From positions 1-64,000 of the forward strand of contig CAZVZK010000044.1 in NCBI GenBank assembly GCA_964630925.1: a stretch of 64,000 nucleotides of DNA, written 5' to 3'. The notes beneath the pieces were generated by a model. It worked only from the letters and a program-made list of their open reading frames with translations, searched no databases and was not told where the DNA came from. The position numbers and the translations under genes were made by a program. Source of the DNA: RGDT01 sp964630925. Its GTDB lineage: Bacteria; Planctomycetota; Planctomycetia; Gemmatales; Gemmataceae. This document shows, in pieces, positions 51,301 through 59,235 of this stretch (position 1 is its first letter; each line of letters starts with the position of its first letter).

Positions 51301-52836
51301 CACGCGGATGGACAGGGCCTTCTCGAAGAGGGGCAGGGCCGCCTTGCGGTCCCCCATCTCCACATGCAGGACGCCGAGGTTGTGCAGGCTGTTGGCGTAG
51401 TCGGGGTGCTTCTCGCCCAGGGCCTCCTTGCGGGCGGCGACGGCCTTCTGCAACAGGGGCAGGGCCGCCTTGTGGTCCTTCATCGCCGAGTGCAGGACGG
51501 CGAGGCTGTTGAGGGTGGCCGCGTAGTCGGGGTGCCGCTCGCCGAGTACGGCCTTGCGGAGGGCGAGGGCCTGCTGGAAGAGCGGGAGTGCCGCCTTGTG
51601 GTCCCCCATTACACGGTGCAGCGCGGCGAGGTTGTGCAGGCTCTGGGCGTAGTCCGGATGCCGCGCCCCCAGCACCTCCTTGCGGATCGTCAGCGCCTTC
51701 TGGAGCAGGGGCAGGGCCGCCTTGTGGTCCCCCATTCCCAGGCGGAGCATGGCGAGGTTGTTCAGGGTCGTGGTGTAGTCGGGGTGCCTCTCACCCAGCA
51801 GCTCCTTGGTGATGGCCAGGGACTCCTCGTGCAGGGGGAGGGCGGCCTTGTAGTCGCCCACCTCCACGTGCAGCGAGGCGAGGGTTCCGAGGCTTCGGGC
51901 GTAATCCGGGTGGAGCACCCCGAGCGTCTCCTTGCGGATGGCCAGCGCCTTCACGTACATGGCCGAGGCCGCCTTGTGGCCGCCCATCTTCTTGTACAAG
52001 CCGGCCAGGTTGTCGAGGCCTCGGACGTAACGGGGGTGGCGTTCCCCCAACGCCTCCTTCGTGGTGGCGAGGGCCTGCTGGAAAAGGGGCAGTGCCTTCC
52101 TGGCGTCCCCCATCGCGTCGTACACGAGGGCGAGGTTGTTGAGCGTGGTGGCGTAATCGGGGTGCCGCACCCCCAGCACCTCCTCCCGGATCGCGAGGGC
52201 CTTCTGGGCCAGGGGCAGGGCCGCCTTGTGGTCCCCCATTCCCAGGCGGAGCATGGCGAGGTTGTTCAGGGTCGTGGCGTAGTCGGGGTGGCGCTCGCCC
52301 ACCACCACCTTGCGGACGGCGAGGGCCTGGGTGTACTTGGGCAGCGCCTCGGCGAACTTGCCCTTCCCGTACAGGTCCACGCCCTCCCTGTTCAACGCCC
52401 TCGCCCGCCTCAGCGCGTCCAACTGCGCCGGGGTGCGCTTCTCTTGTGCGAGCGCCTCCGCCAGCTCGAGACGCGCGTCCACCGTCCGGTAATGGCCCTC
52501 GCCGTCGAGACGCCGCCGCGCCTCCGCCACCGCACGGCGACACTCTGCCTCCTTCACCCACTCGCCGCGCGCCCGGTAAAGATTCCCCAGGGTGTCGGCC
52601 GCCAGTTCGGGGTCGCGATGCCAGGGCCCCATCACCCCCCGCTCGATCTCGAACACTTTCGCCAACGCGGCGAGTGCCTCCTCCTGCCTGCCTTCCTTCC
52701 ACGCCTTCAGGCCGTTGTTCCATAGGGCGTTCCGTTGACGCAGCAACGGCACTTGCTCCGGCGTCGGCTTCGCCGGCGGCGCGGCCCCCCACGCCACGCC
52801 CGTCAGCAACGCCACGCACAGCAGCGGCCGGAACAT
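48382..52836 (-). CDS. Secreted 18-repeat TPR protein with CHAT protease domain
   Basis: A 1484-residue protein. It has a signal peptide (residues 1-18, PLLCVALLTGVAWG) and 18 consecutive 42-residue TPR units of the type GxxHPDYAxxLNNLAxLHxxMG, DHKAALPLxxxAL (about 170-935). The C-terminal CHAT domain (caspase-like fold) has the catalytic His in RFAHLATHGFFAPP and Cys in LAVLSACESGLGMEAAGEG. The C-terminal end LSGDWR is usual for planctomycete CHAT proteins. Repeats 1 and 5 are almost identical, in DNA also. It follows cinA by 15 bp in the same direction, and the 3' end is flanked by a copied cinA tail. Confidence 0.92.
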   Translation of the reverse strand: MFRPLLCVALLTGVAWGAAPPAKPTPEQVPLLRQRNALWNNGLKAWKEGRQEEALAALAKVFEIERGVMGPWHRDPELAADTLGNLYRARGEWVKEAECRRAVAEARRRLDGEGHYRTVDARLELAEALAQEKRTPAQLDALRRARALNREGVDLYGKGKFAEALPKYTQALAVRKVVVGERHPDYATTLNNLAMLRLGMGDHKAALPLAQKALAIREEVLGVRHPDYATTLNNLALVYDAMGDARKALPLFQQALATTKEALGERHPRYVRGLDNLAGLYKKMGGHKAASAMYVKALAIRKETLGVLHPDYARSLGTLASLHVEVGDYKAALPLHEESLAITKELLGERHPDYTTTLNNLAMLRLGMGDHKAALPLLQKALTIRKEVLGARHPDYAQSLHNLAALHRVMGDHKAALPLFQQALALRKAVLGERHPDYAATLNSLAVLHSAMKDHKAALPLLQKAVAARKEALGEKHPDYANSLHNLGVLHVEMGDRKAALPLFEKALSIRVKALGERHPAYAQSLNSLATLHKAMGDTRAAIPFYERALAFKKAVLGERHPEYAAGLNDLARLHQDVGDDKAALPLYKEALALRKEVLGVRHPDYAHSLNALAGLHEAMGDHKAALPLYEQALGLCKEALGEKHHQYADRLHNLAVLHEKLGEKRAALPLYKEAVALRKEVRGVRHPDYAHSLENLAGLHEAMGDHKAALAVFNQLQALYKEVLGEKHRNYAASLNNIAFLHHSMGDHKQALPLYRQALAIEKEVLGEKHPNYATGLNNLAGVYDTLGDHKAALPLFRQALEIRKEMLGVRHPDYATTLSNLAGVYGAMGDRKQALPLYLRALAIRKEVLGEGHPSYANSLNNLAMLHYAMGDDATALPLFKQALAVYEESQVEGHSNYAATLHNLATLHLKHGRPGAALPLQERCLAHTRRQLAANASAQSERQQLGATALLRYRLTWRLSMPDEAAHFSHTHVLAWKGASFAAQRARRLFTQASADPATREIARELQDATRSLALLSSRTDKASRERAEAYTRVKEEKEARLAALSEPFRASIKPPTSEAFRVALPPGAVLIDLFVYGGYDPARPVRGQVAARRLTAWVVRSDAPTVRLDLGPVRPIEEAIAAWRRTLEGGRDGGTAPARLREILWGPLEKHTAGSELVLISPDGALGRLPFAALPGSKAGAYLIEEVPLAVLPIPQILPRLLEPAGGKPSLLALGGVEFGEGTSWTALPATGPEGDAVAARFRAAHKGDVASLSGAKATRAAVRDTLPRHRFAHLATHGFFAPPSMKSALERGGDGKPFGLLGNETVTGFHPGLLSGLALAGANREPKAGEEGGILTALEIAEMDLSNLELAVLSACESGLGMEAAGEGILGLQRAFAVAGCKSVVSSLWSVDDAATSVLMERFYLHIWGKKLSKLESLRQAQIDVMRHPEWVEERVKKLAGVRGLRGVGKAAEVIVSGKKGRRSPPAWWAAWQLSGDWR

Positions 52837-52851
52837 CGCCCGCCCTCCCTC

Positions 52852-54096
52852 TCACTCCACCCCCATGAGGTGCAGCCGCGCCCGGTTCAGCGCCAGCCGC
52901 GCCGCCCGCCCCCGCACCTCCTGCCGCGTCCCCGTCCAGGAGAACGTATGCGACGACGCACCCCCGGCCCACGCCACCCCCACCCACACCAGACCCGCCG
53001 GCATCGTCGCCGACAGGTCGCCCGGCCCCGCCACGCCCGTCGTGCTGATGGCGATGTCCGCCCCCAGACGCTCCCGCGCCCCCCGCGCCATCGCCTCCGC
53101 CACCGGCCCGGACACCACCCCGTGCGCCGCGATCACCTCCGCCGGCACGCCCAGGATCAGCTCCTTCACCGCGTTCGTGTAGGCGATCACGCCCCCCCGG
53201 AAGTTCTCGCTGGAGCCGGGCACGTCGGTGAGCATCTGCCCGATCATGCCGCCCGTGATGCTCTCCGCCGTCGCCAGCGTTTGCCCCCTCTGCTTCAGCA
53301 GACGCAGCACCGCGTGCTGCAACCCCTCGTCCCCCTCCCCGAACACCAGCTCCCCCAGGCGCTCCTTGATGAGTACCTCGATGGGGGCGGCCTGCGCCGC
53401 CGCCTCCTCGCGCGTGGTGCCGCGTGCCAGCACTCGCAGCGAGATGACCGCCTCGCTGACGGTGATCCCGACCTCCGGGACGTGTCCGCGCCGCGTCACG
53501 TCGAACAGCTTCTCCTCGACGTGCGACTCGCCCGTCCCGAAGGTGTTGATCTTCCGCTCGATCAACACGCCGCCCCCCAGCCCCAGCGTCTTCAGCCTCG
53601 GCAGGACGGCGTCGGTGAACATCGCGAACATCTCGCTCGGCACGCCCGGCATCGCCGCGACGACGGCATCCCCCAGCCTCATCCACACGCCCGGCGCGGT
53701 GCCGCGCTCGTTCGTGATCGGCTCCGCCGTGGCCGGGAACATCGCCTGGACGCGGTTGCGCTCGGGCATGACACGCCCACGGCTGGCGAACATCGCCTTG
53801 ATGCGCTCGAATGAAGGCTCGTGGAAGACCAGCTCGACGCCGGCCGCCTTCGCCAGCGCCTCGCGCGTCAGGTCGTCCTGCGTGGGGCCGAGGCCGCCGG
53901 TGATGAGGACGACCCTGGCCCGGCCTGCCGCGATACGGAACGCGTCGATGTTGGCGTCGAGGTCGTCGGCGAGGGTGGTGTGCCAGCCGACGGCGATGCC
54001 ATTCTCCGCGAGGCGGCGGCTGAGCCACTGGGCGTTGGTGTCGAGGTTCTGGCCGCTGGTCAGCTCGCTGCCGATGGAGATGATCTCGCACTGCAT
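52852..54096 (-). CDS. cinA: CinA, competence/damage-inducible protein
   Basis: A 414-residue two-domain CinA. The N-terminal MoCF/COG1058 (ADP-ribose pyrophosphatase) domain has IISIGSELTSGQNLDTNAQWLS and VLITGGLGPTQDDLTREA. The C-terminal nicotinamide mononucleotide deamidase domain has TLATAESITGGMIGQMLTDVPG and ISTTGVAGPGD. The ATG at 54096 (MQCEIISIG) was chosen because the longer frame upstream lacks homology. The last 16 codons are duplicated 4.4 kb away (48347-48396), on the other side of the CHAT gene. Confidence 0.92.
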   Translation of the reverse strand: MQCEIISIGSELTSGQNLDTNAQWLSRRLAENGIAVGWHTTLADDLDANIDAFRIAAGRARVVLITGGLGPTQDDLTREALAKAAGVELVFHEPSFERIKAMFASRGRVMPERNRVQAMFPATAEPITNERGTAPGVWMRLGDAVVAAMPGVPSEMFAMFTDAVLPRLKTLGLGGGVLIERKINTFGTGESHVEEKLFDVTRRGHVPEVGITVSEAVISLRVLARGTTREEAAAQAAPIEVLIKERLGELVFGEGDEGLQHAVLRLLKQRGQTLATAESITGGMIGQMLTDVPGSSENFRGGVIAYTNAVKELILGVPAEVIAAHGVVSGPVAEAMARGARERLGADIAISTTGVAGPGDLSATMPAGLVWVGVAWAGGASSHTFSWTGTRQEVRGRAARLALNRARLHLMGVE

Positions 54097-54288
54097 GGGT
54101 GGACCTTCCGGGGGCGAGGTAGAGGCTATCGTATTGGCTCCGGCGAGCGCCTTGATCAGGCGAGCGGCGCGGCGTCTGCCCGCCTGTCTTCGCACGTCAC
54201 AAGGTACGGCGAGCCCCCGGGCCATGACACCCCGCGCCGCCTGACAAATCCGTCTGGACACGCCATAACCGCGCGTGTACTTTAATAA

Positions 54289-54360
54289 CGCGGCGTGGAG
54301 CAGTGGTAGCTCGCCAGGCTCATAACCTGGAGGTCACAGGTTCAAATCCTGTCGCCGCAA
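54289..54360 (+). tRNA. Initiator tRNA-fMet (CAT)
   Basis: A 72-nt cloverleaf. The acceptor CGCGGCG pairs with CGCCGCA, leaving the C1 x A72 mismatch diagnostic of bacterial initiators. The D stem is GAGC/GCTC. The anticodon arm is CCAGG-CTCATAA-CCTGG, and the T arm ACAGG-TTCAAAT-CCTGT. CCA is not encoded (TTCC follows). The anticodon stem has A29:U41, G30:C40, G31:C39, whereas initiators usually have three G:C pairs there. Confidence 0.92.
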
Positions 54361-54381
54361 TTCCGGCCGACCTCGCCCCCT

Positions 54382-55278
54382 TCACGTCATCCCATGCTCC
54401 CAGCCCACGCGCGGCAGCGGCGTGCCGATGCGGTCCAGCCAAACGCCCCCCGCCAGCACCACCTCGCCGATCCGCACCGCCCTGCCCCCAAGCCGCGCGC
54501 CGTCCTCCCGTGACACCGCGAACAGCAGCTCGAAATCCTCCCCGTCCCCGAGCGCCCCCTCCAGCGTCACGCCCTCGTTGCGCGGCACCGCCGCCCCGTC
54601 CACGACGGCCCCGACCCCACTCTCGGCACACAGCCGGGGCAGGTCCATTCCCAGGCCGTCGCTCAGGTCGATCATCGCGTGCAACTTCACCAGTGAAGCC
54701 AGCTCCAGCGCCTCGCGGACACGCGGCACGAAATCCAGGTGCCTGCCGCGGATGCTGCCGCCCAGCGGCCCCGTGACCATGAGCCAGTCGCCCACCTCCG
54801 CCCCGCAGCGGCGGACCACCCCTCCCGGCCCCGGCTCGCCCAGGAGCGTCACGCTCACCGCCAGGGGGCCGTCCCAGGTGTTCGTGTCGCCGCCCACGAT
54901 GGCGACGCCGAACTCGTCGGCCCGCTCGCGGATCCCGCGGTACAGCTCCTCCGCCAGCGCCCGCCCGCCACGCCGCGGCAGCCCGACGCTCACCACGGCG
55001 GCCACCGGCACGCCCGCCATCGCCGCGATGTCGCTGAGGTTGACGGCCATGCACTTGCGGCCCACGCGGAAGGCCGACGCCGGCTCGACGCCGGGCACCT
55101 GGACCGGGCTGCCCTCCAGCGTGAAGCAGCTCCCCTCCAGTAGCATGTCCGTCGTGACGAGGCAGGGGGGGCCGGCGCCCCAGGCGACGGCGGCGGTGTC
55201 GTCGCCGGGGCCGAGCAGGACGCGGCCCGTCGGGGGCGTGCGTGACCTTAGCCACGCGATGAACGCATTCTCACCCAT
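54382..55278 (-). CDS. thiL: ThiL, thiamine-monophosphate kinase
   Basis: A 298-residue member of the PurM-like ATP-binding family. It phosphorylates thiamine monophosphate to thiamine pyrophosphate. Visible motifs are GPGDDTAAV, LVTTDMLLEG, AVNLSDIAAMAG, VGGDTN and MIDLSDGLGMDL. The ATG at 55278 (MGENAFIAW) is the family start; the frame upstream runs into the spacer. It faces the initiator tRNA gene and is divergent from the WD40 gene. No other thiamine gene is in the window. Confidence 0.92.
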   Translation of the reverse strand: MGENAFIAWLRSRTPPTGRVLLGPGDDTAAVAWGAGPPCLVTTDMLLEGSCFTLEGSPVQVPGVEPASAFRVGRKCMAVNLSDIAAMAGVPVAAVVSVGLPRRGGRALAEELYRGIRERADEFGVAIVGGDTNTWDGPLAVSVTLLGEPGPGGVVRRCGAEVGDWLMVTGPLGGSIRGRHLDFVPRVREALELASLVKLHAMIDLSDGLGMDLPRLCAESGVGAVVDGAAVPRNEGVTLEGALGDGEDFELLFAVSREDGARLGGRAVRIGEVVLAGGVWLDRIGTPLPRVGWEHGMT

Positions 55279-55376
55279 TGGCGTGCCCCGAGAGATGTTG
55301 TGGGCAGGAGGGCCGAAACTGTTGTATGATTCATCATGGCACACTCCGCCCCGGCGCGCACTTATCGAGACGCCTC

Positions 55377-57224
55377 ATGACCACGGCAGCCCTCGCACCC
55401 CTCAGCCCCTCCGAGCCCCCGCGCGTCTTCGGCGCGCCCACCCTCTCCACCGAGAGCGAGCTGCTCGCCCTCGGCATGAACCTCGACGGCACCCTGTGGT
55501 CCGTCGAGGAGCCGGGCCTCCTCCGGCAGTGGTCCCTCGGCACCCGCAAACAGCAGGGCCAGCGCGTCCTTGACGAGCTGGCCACCGCCTGGGCCTTCAA
55601 CTGGGCCGGGCGGCTCCTCGCCTCCGGCTCCGACGAGGTCGCCGTCTGGGAGGTGGCCTCCGGCGAGCAGCTCGCCGGCTGGAAGGCCCCAGCCTGGGTC
55701 ACCGCCCTCGCCTTCCAGCCCGGCCACGCCGTCCTCGCCGTCGGCCACGACGACGGCGTCGTCCAGGTTTGGGACTGGGCCGCCCGCAAGATGACCCTCC
55801 AGATCAACGCCCACCCCCGCGCCGCCTCCGCCCTGGCGTTCAGCTTCGACGGCAAGCGCCTCGCCACCGCCGGCGAGGACCGCCTCGTCCACGTCTTCGA
55901 TCTCGCCAACGGCAACGAGTTGGCCACAATGACCGGCCACCGCGGCCGCATCCCCACGCTCTCCTGGCACCCCGACAACAAACGCCTCTTCACCGCCGGG
56001 TGGGATACGACCGTCCGCGTGTGGGACGCGGCCACGGGCGAGCCGATCATCCTGTTGAATAACCACGCCCGCGAGGTCCACACCGCCTCCCTGTCCGCCG
56101 ACGGCAGGCTCCTCGCCAGCGCCGACGCCGACAGCACCGTCCGCGTGTGGGACGCCCTCACCTATCAGGAGGTGGCGGAGCTGCACGACTCGTCGGCGGA
56201 CGTGCGCTGCCTGTGCTGGACGCCGGACGACGACCGGGGCAACCTCCGCCCGCCGATGCTTGCTTATGGCGGGGCGGACCGCGTCATCTATCTGTGGGAT
56301 TCGCGCCAGGGCCCCGACTCGGGCGCCGGCGCCGACGCCTTCGTCCTGCGCACCTGCCTGGCCGTCAGCCCGGACGGCGAGCGGCTGTACAGCCTGGGCA
56401 GCGGGACGGAGCTGCGCGCCTGGGATGTCGTCACCGGCGAGCCGGCGGCGGCGCTGGAGGGGTCGCCGGCGCTCCGCGCCTTCGCCCTCAGCCCCAACGG
56501 GCAGTGGGTGGCCGCCAGCCGTGCCGAGGACGGCACGGCCACGCTGGGGCTGTATCAGCCGGCGACGGGGCACCGCCAGTCGGGCTGCGACGGGCAGGCG
56601 GCGCCGATCACGGCCCTGGCCTTCAGCCCGTCCTCGTCGATCCTCGCCAGCGCGGGTGTACGGAGTAGCGACGTGTGGCTGTGGACCGTCCCCTTCGGCT
56701 CGCCCATCCTGCTGCTCAACGACGCCCTCGACGGCTGCTCGGTGGGGGCGCTGGCGTGGCACCCCGGAGGGCAATACCTCGCGGTGGGGGGGATCGACTG
56801 GCTGGCGACCGGCAAGCGCGACGGCGAGGTGGCCATCTGGGACCCGCACGCACGGAAGCTCCAGAAACGCATCCCCGGAGGCGTGACGGCCCTGGCCTAT
56901 CATCCCAAGGGTGACATCCTGGCCGCCGCCGGGCTGTCGCGTGTCATCCGGCTGCACGGCTCCGACGGCACGATGCGCGAGCTGATGGGGCACCAGGACA
57001 CCATCCACGCCCTGGCGTTCAGCAAGGACGGCAAGTGGCTGGCGTCGGGGTCCGAGGACCGCACGATCCGCCTGTGGGACGTGGCGTCCGGCAAGCAGGC
57101 CGGGGCGTGGGAGCTGGAGAACGTGGTGCGGGCGGCGGCCTTCGGCCCGGAGGGGAAATACCTCTACACGGGCAACGGGAACACCAGCTGCTACCAGATC
57201 GAGATCGAGCAGCTCCTCGGGTGA
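55377..57224 (+). CDS. WD40 repeat protein
   Basis: A 615-residue protein made of about twelve to fourteen WD40 units (GKRLATAGEDRLVHVFDLANG, GHRGRIPTLSWHPDNKRL, GWDTTVRVWDAATGE, GKWLASGSEDRTIRLWDVA), enough for two seven-bladed propellers. There is no signal peptide or membrane segment, so it is cytoplasmic. The ATG at 55377 starts MTTAALAPLSP; the frame upstream has no ribosome site. It lies 157 bp upstream of a kinase gene on the same strand and may be its partner or scaffold. Confidence 0.88.
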   Translation: MTTAALAPLSPSEPPRVFGAPTLSTESELLALGMNLDGTLWSVEEPGLLRQWSLGTRKQQGQRVLDELATAWAFNWAGRLLASGSDEVAVWEVASGEQLAGWKAPAWVTALAFQPGHAVLAVGHDDGVVQVWDWAARKMTLQINAHPRAASALAFSFDGKRLATAGEDRLVHVFDLANGNELATMTGHRGRIPTLSWHPDNKRLFTAGWDTTVRVWDAATGEPIILLNNHAREVHTASLSADGRLLASADADSTVRVWDALTYQEVAELHDSSADVRCLCWTPDDDRGNLRPPMLAYGGADRVIYLWDSRQGPDSGAGADAFVLRTCLAVSPDGERLYSLGSGTELRAWDVVTGEPAAALEGSPALRAFALSPNGQWVAASRAEDGTATLGLYQPATGHRQSGCDGQAAPITALAFSPSSSILASAGVRSSDVWLWTVPFGSPILLLNDALDGCSVGALAWHPGGQYLAVGGIDWLATGKRDGEVAIWDPHARKLQKRIPGGVTALAYHPKGDILAAAGLSRVIRLHGSDGTMRELMGHQDTIHALAFSKDGKWLASGSEDRTIRLWDVASGKQAGAWELENVVRAAAFGPEGKYLYTGNGNTSCYQIEIEQLLG

Positions 57225-57226
57225 GT

Positions 57227-57345
57227 GGGCACGGCAGGGCGAGGCCTCTGCCGGGCCGACGATGCCTGAGGCATCCGCGTCGGCTGTTCATGAGTCGGGG
57301 GATGCGTGGCCATCGGCTCGGCGGGAGCCTCGCCCTGCCGTGCCC
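57227..57345. repeat. 119-bp inverted repeat with nested hairpin
   Basis: GGGCACGGCAGGGCGAGGC (57227-57245) is perfectly complementary to 57327-57345. A second stem is nested inside: GCCGACGATGCC...GGCATCCGCGTCGGC (57255-57285, TGA loop). The structure begins three bases after the WD40 stop and ends 35 bases before the kinase start. It could act as a terminator/attenuator or be a MITE-like insertion. Confidence 0.85.
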
Positions 57346-57380
57346 CGGCCCGATATCGCTACCGTGGGGGAGGGAAAGCC

Positions 57381-59051
57381 ATGAGCCAGCACAAGAAGGA
57401 GGCAGACGCGGCCGATGCCCTCGACCTCAGCGGGCGCCGCGTGGGCGACTTCCAGGTGCTGCGGAAGCTCGGCCAGGGCGGCATGGGCCAGGTGTACCTC
57501 GCCGAGCAGCTCTCGCTCAAACGCAAGGTGGCCCTCAAGATCCTGCGCCCCGAATTGGCCGCCAGCGCGACGGCGATGGCACGCTTCAAGCAGGAGGCGG
57601 AGGCGGTCGCGCAGATCGCACACGCCAACATCGTGCAGGTCTATGCCTTCGACGAGAAGGGCAACCCCCCCTACATGGCCCTTGAGTACGTCGAGGGGCG
57701 GAACCTGCGCGAGTTCATCAGCAAGAAGGGGCCGCCCGAGCTGGTCGTGGCCCTGAGCATCATGCGCCAGGTGGCGGCGGCGTTGCAGCGGGCCTCCGAG
57801 GCCGGGATCATCCACCGCGACATCAAGCCCGAGAACATCCTCCTCACGCGCAAGGGCGAGGTGAAGGTCGCCGACTTCGGGCTGTCGCGCTGCCTGGAGG
57901 GCGACAAGGCCGCCGTCAGCCTCACGCAGTCGGGCGTCACGATGGGGACGCCCCTGTACATGAGCCCCGAGCAGGTCGAGGGCAAGGAGGTCGATCCGCG
58001 CACCGACATCTACTCGCTCGGCGTGACGAGCTATCACATGCTGGCCGGCGAGCCGCCCTTCCGCGGCTCGACGGCGTTCGAGGTGGCTCTTCAGCACGTC
58101 CAGAAGGCGCCGGAGCCGCTGAACCAGGTCAGGCCCGATCTGCCCGAGGCGTTGTGCGCCGTCGTCCACAAGATGATGGCGAAGGACCCCGCGCAACGCT
58201 ATCAGACGGGCCGCGACCTCCTCCGCGATCTGGCGCGTGTCCGCGAGGCCCTGACCGGCACCAACCCGGTGCCGGCGGGCCTGCCGACGATCCAGGTCGA
58301 GCCGCTGCCGGCCTCGCCGTCGAACGCGGCCCTCGACAACGCCCCGACGCAGGCCACCACCGCCCCCCTCCCCGCCCCGGCCCCACGTTCCTCCGCCGGC
58401 TGGTGGGCGGCCCTGGTGATCCTTACGGTGCTGGGTGCCGCGGGGGGCGGGGCGGCCTACGCCTGGCGGGAACGCTGGCGCGATGGCCCGCTGCCGTCCG
58501 GGACCGAGATCCGCCCGGGCGACGCCGCGGCGGCGGACAACCTGTCCCGGCCGAGCGTGCGTGAACGGACACTCAGGGATAGTGCCGAGCTGTACCTTAA
58601 CCCGCCCAAGGGGCGCCCGGTCAACCTGGCCGGCGGGACGGGCGTGTGCATGGATCTGGGCCTGTTCTACCTCGACGAGGGCCGTCTTGATGACGCCAAC
58701 AGGCTGTTCCAGCGGATGGAGCTGGTGCGCGAGCCGGCGTCGTACCAGGCGCTGGGCCAGTTCGGGCGTGCGGTGACGCTGGCCCTCCAGAACAAGGGCA
58801 AGGAGTCGGCGGATATGTTCCGCGAGCTGGTGCCCAAGGGCGGGGCGGGCAAGTTCGACAAGGGCAAACGCCCCGACCCGGGGAAGGATAAGGGCATCGG
58901 GATGGGGTGGCGAGGCAAGCTGCTGCCGGTCCTCCCCCTCCTGGCGGATCAACGCTGGCGGCACCACCTCACACAGGCCCGGTGGAAGAACAAGGCCAAC
59001 GGCGCGGGCGACATCCCGAAGTCGCTCGTTGACGTCCTGGAAAAGAAATAA
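57381..59051 (+). CDS. Membrane serine/threonine protein kinase
   Basis: A 556-residue PknB-type kinase. The kinase domain is about 21-290, with glycine loop GQGGMG (31-36), Lys53, HRDIKPEN (145-152), DFG (165-167) and SPEQ (195-198). A proline/alanine-rich linker (about 295-338) leads to a TM helix (341-361, WWAALVILTVLGAAGGGAAYA). The exported part of about 195 residues looks helical and TPR-like (FYLDEGRLDDANRLFQRMEL). AGGGAAAGCC lies ahead of the ATG. It is smaller than, and lacks the propeller of, the kinase at 4.5 kb. Confidence 0.92.
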   Translation: MSQHKKEADAADALDLSGRRVGDFQVLRKLGQGGMGQVYLAEQLSLKRKVALKILRPELAASATAMARFKQEAEAVAQIAHANIVQVYAFDEKGNPPYMALEYVEGRNLREFISKKGPPELVVALSIMRQVAAALQRASEAGIIHRDIKPENILLTRKGEVKVADFGLSRCLEGDKAAVSLTQSGVTMGTPLYMSPEQVEGKEVDPRTDIYSLGVTSYHMLAGEPPFRGSTAFEVALQHVQKAPEPLNQVRPDLPEALCAVVHKMMAKDPAQRYQTGRDLLRDLARVREALTGTNPVPAGLPTIQVEPLPASPSNAALDNAPTQATTAPLPAPAPRSSAGWWAALVILTVLGAAGGGAAYAWRERWRDGPLPSGTEIRPGDAAAADNLSRPSVRERTLRDSAELYLNPPKGRPVNLAGGTGVCMDLGLFYLDEGRLDDANRLFQRMELVREPASYQALGQFGRAVTLALQNKGKESADMFRELVPKGGAGKFDKGKRPDPGKDKGIGMGWRGKLLPVLPLLADQRWRHHLTQARWKNKANGAGDIPKSLVDVLEKK

Positions 59052-59235
59052 CCGGGCCGGCGTCACACGTGCCCCCCGGGCGGTGATGATAGAGATGATG
59101 GGGCGAAGGTATCAAGATTTGTGATGGCCTTCCCCCCCTGGTCCGTCTAATATCTCAGCAGGACTCGCGCGGAACAGTTGCGGCGCCGGTCGGCGTCCAT
59201 CCTGTCCCGCTGCTCACGACTTCCGGGAGAGACTC

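Noticed and set aside
49807..52725. A 972-codon open frame opposite the CHAT gene
   Set aside because: It is a shadow of the 42-residue TPR repeats; its own repeats are simply the complement.
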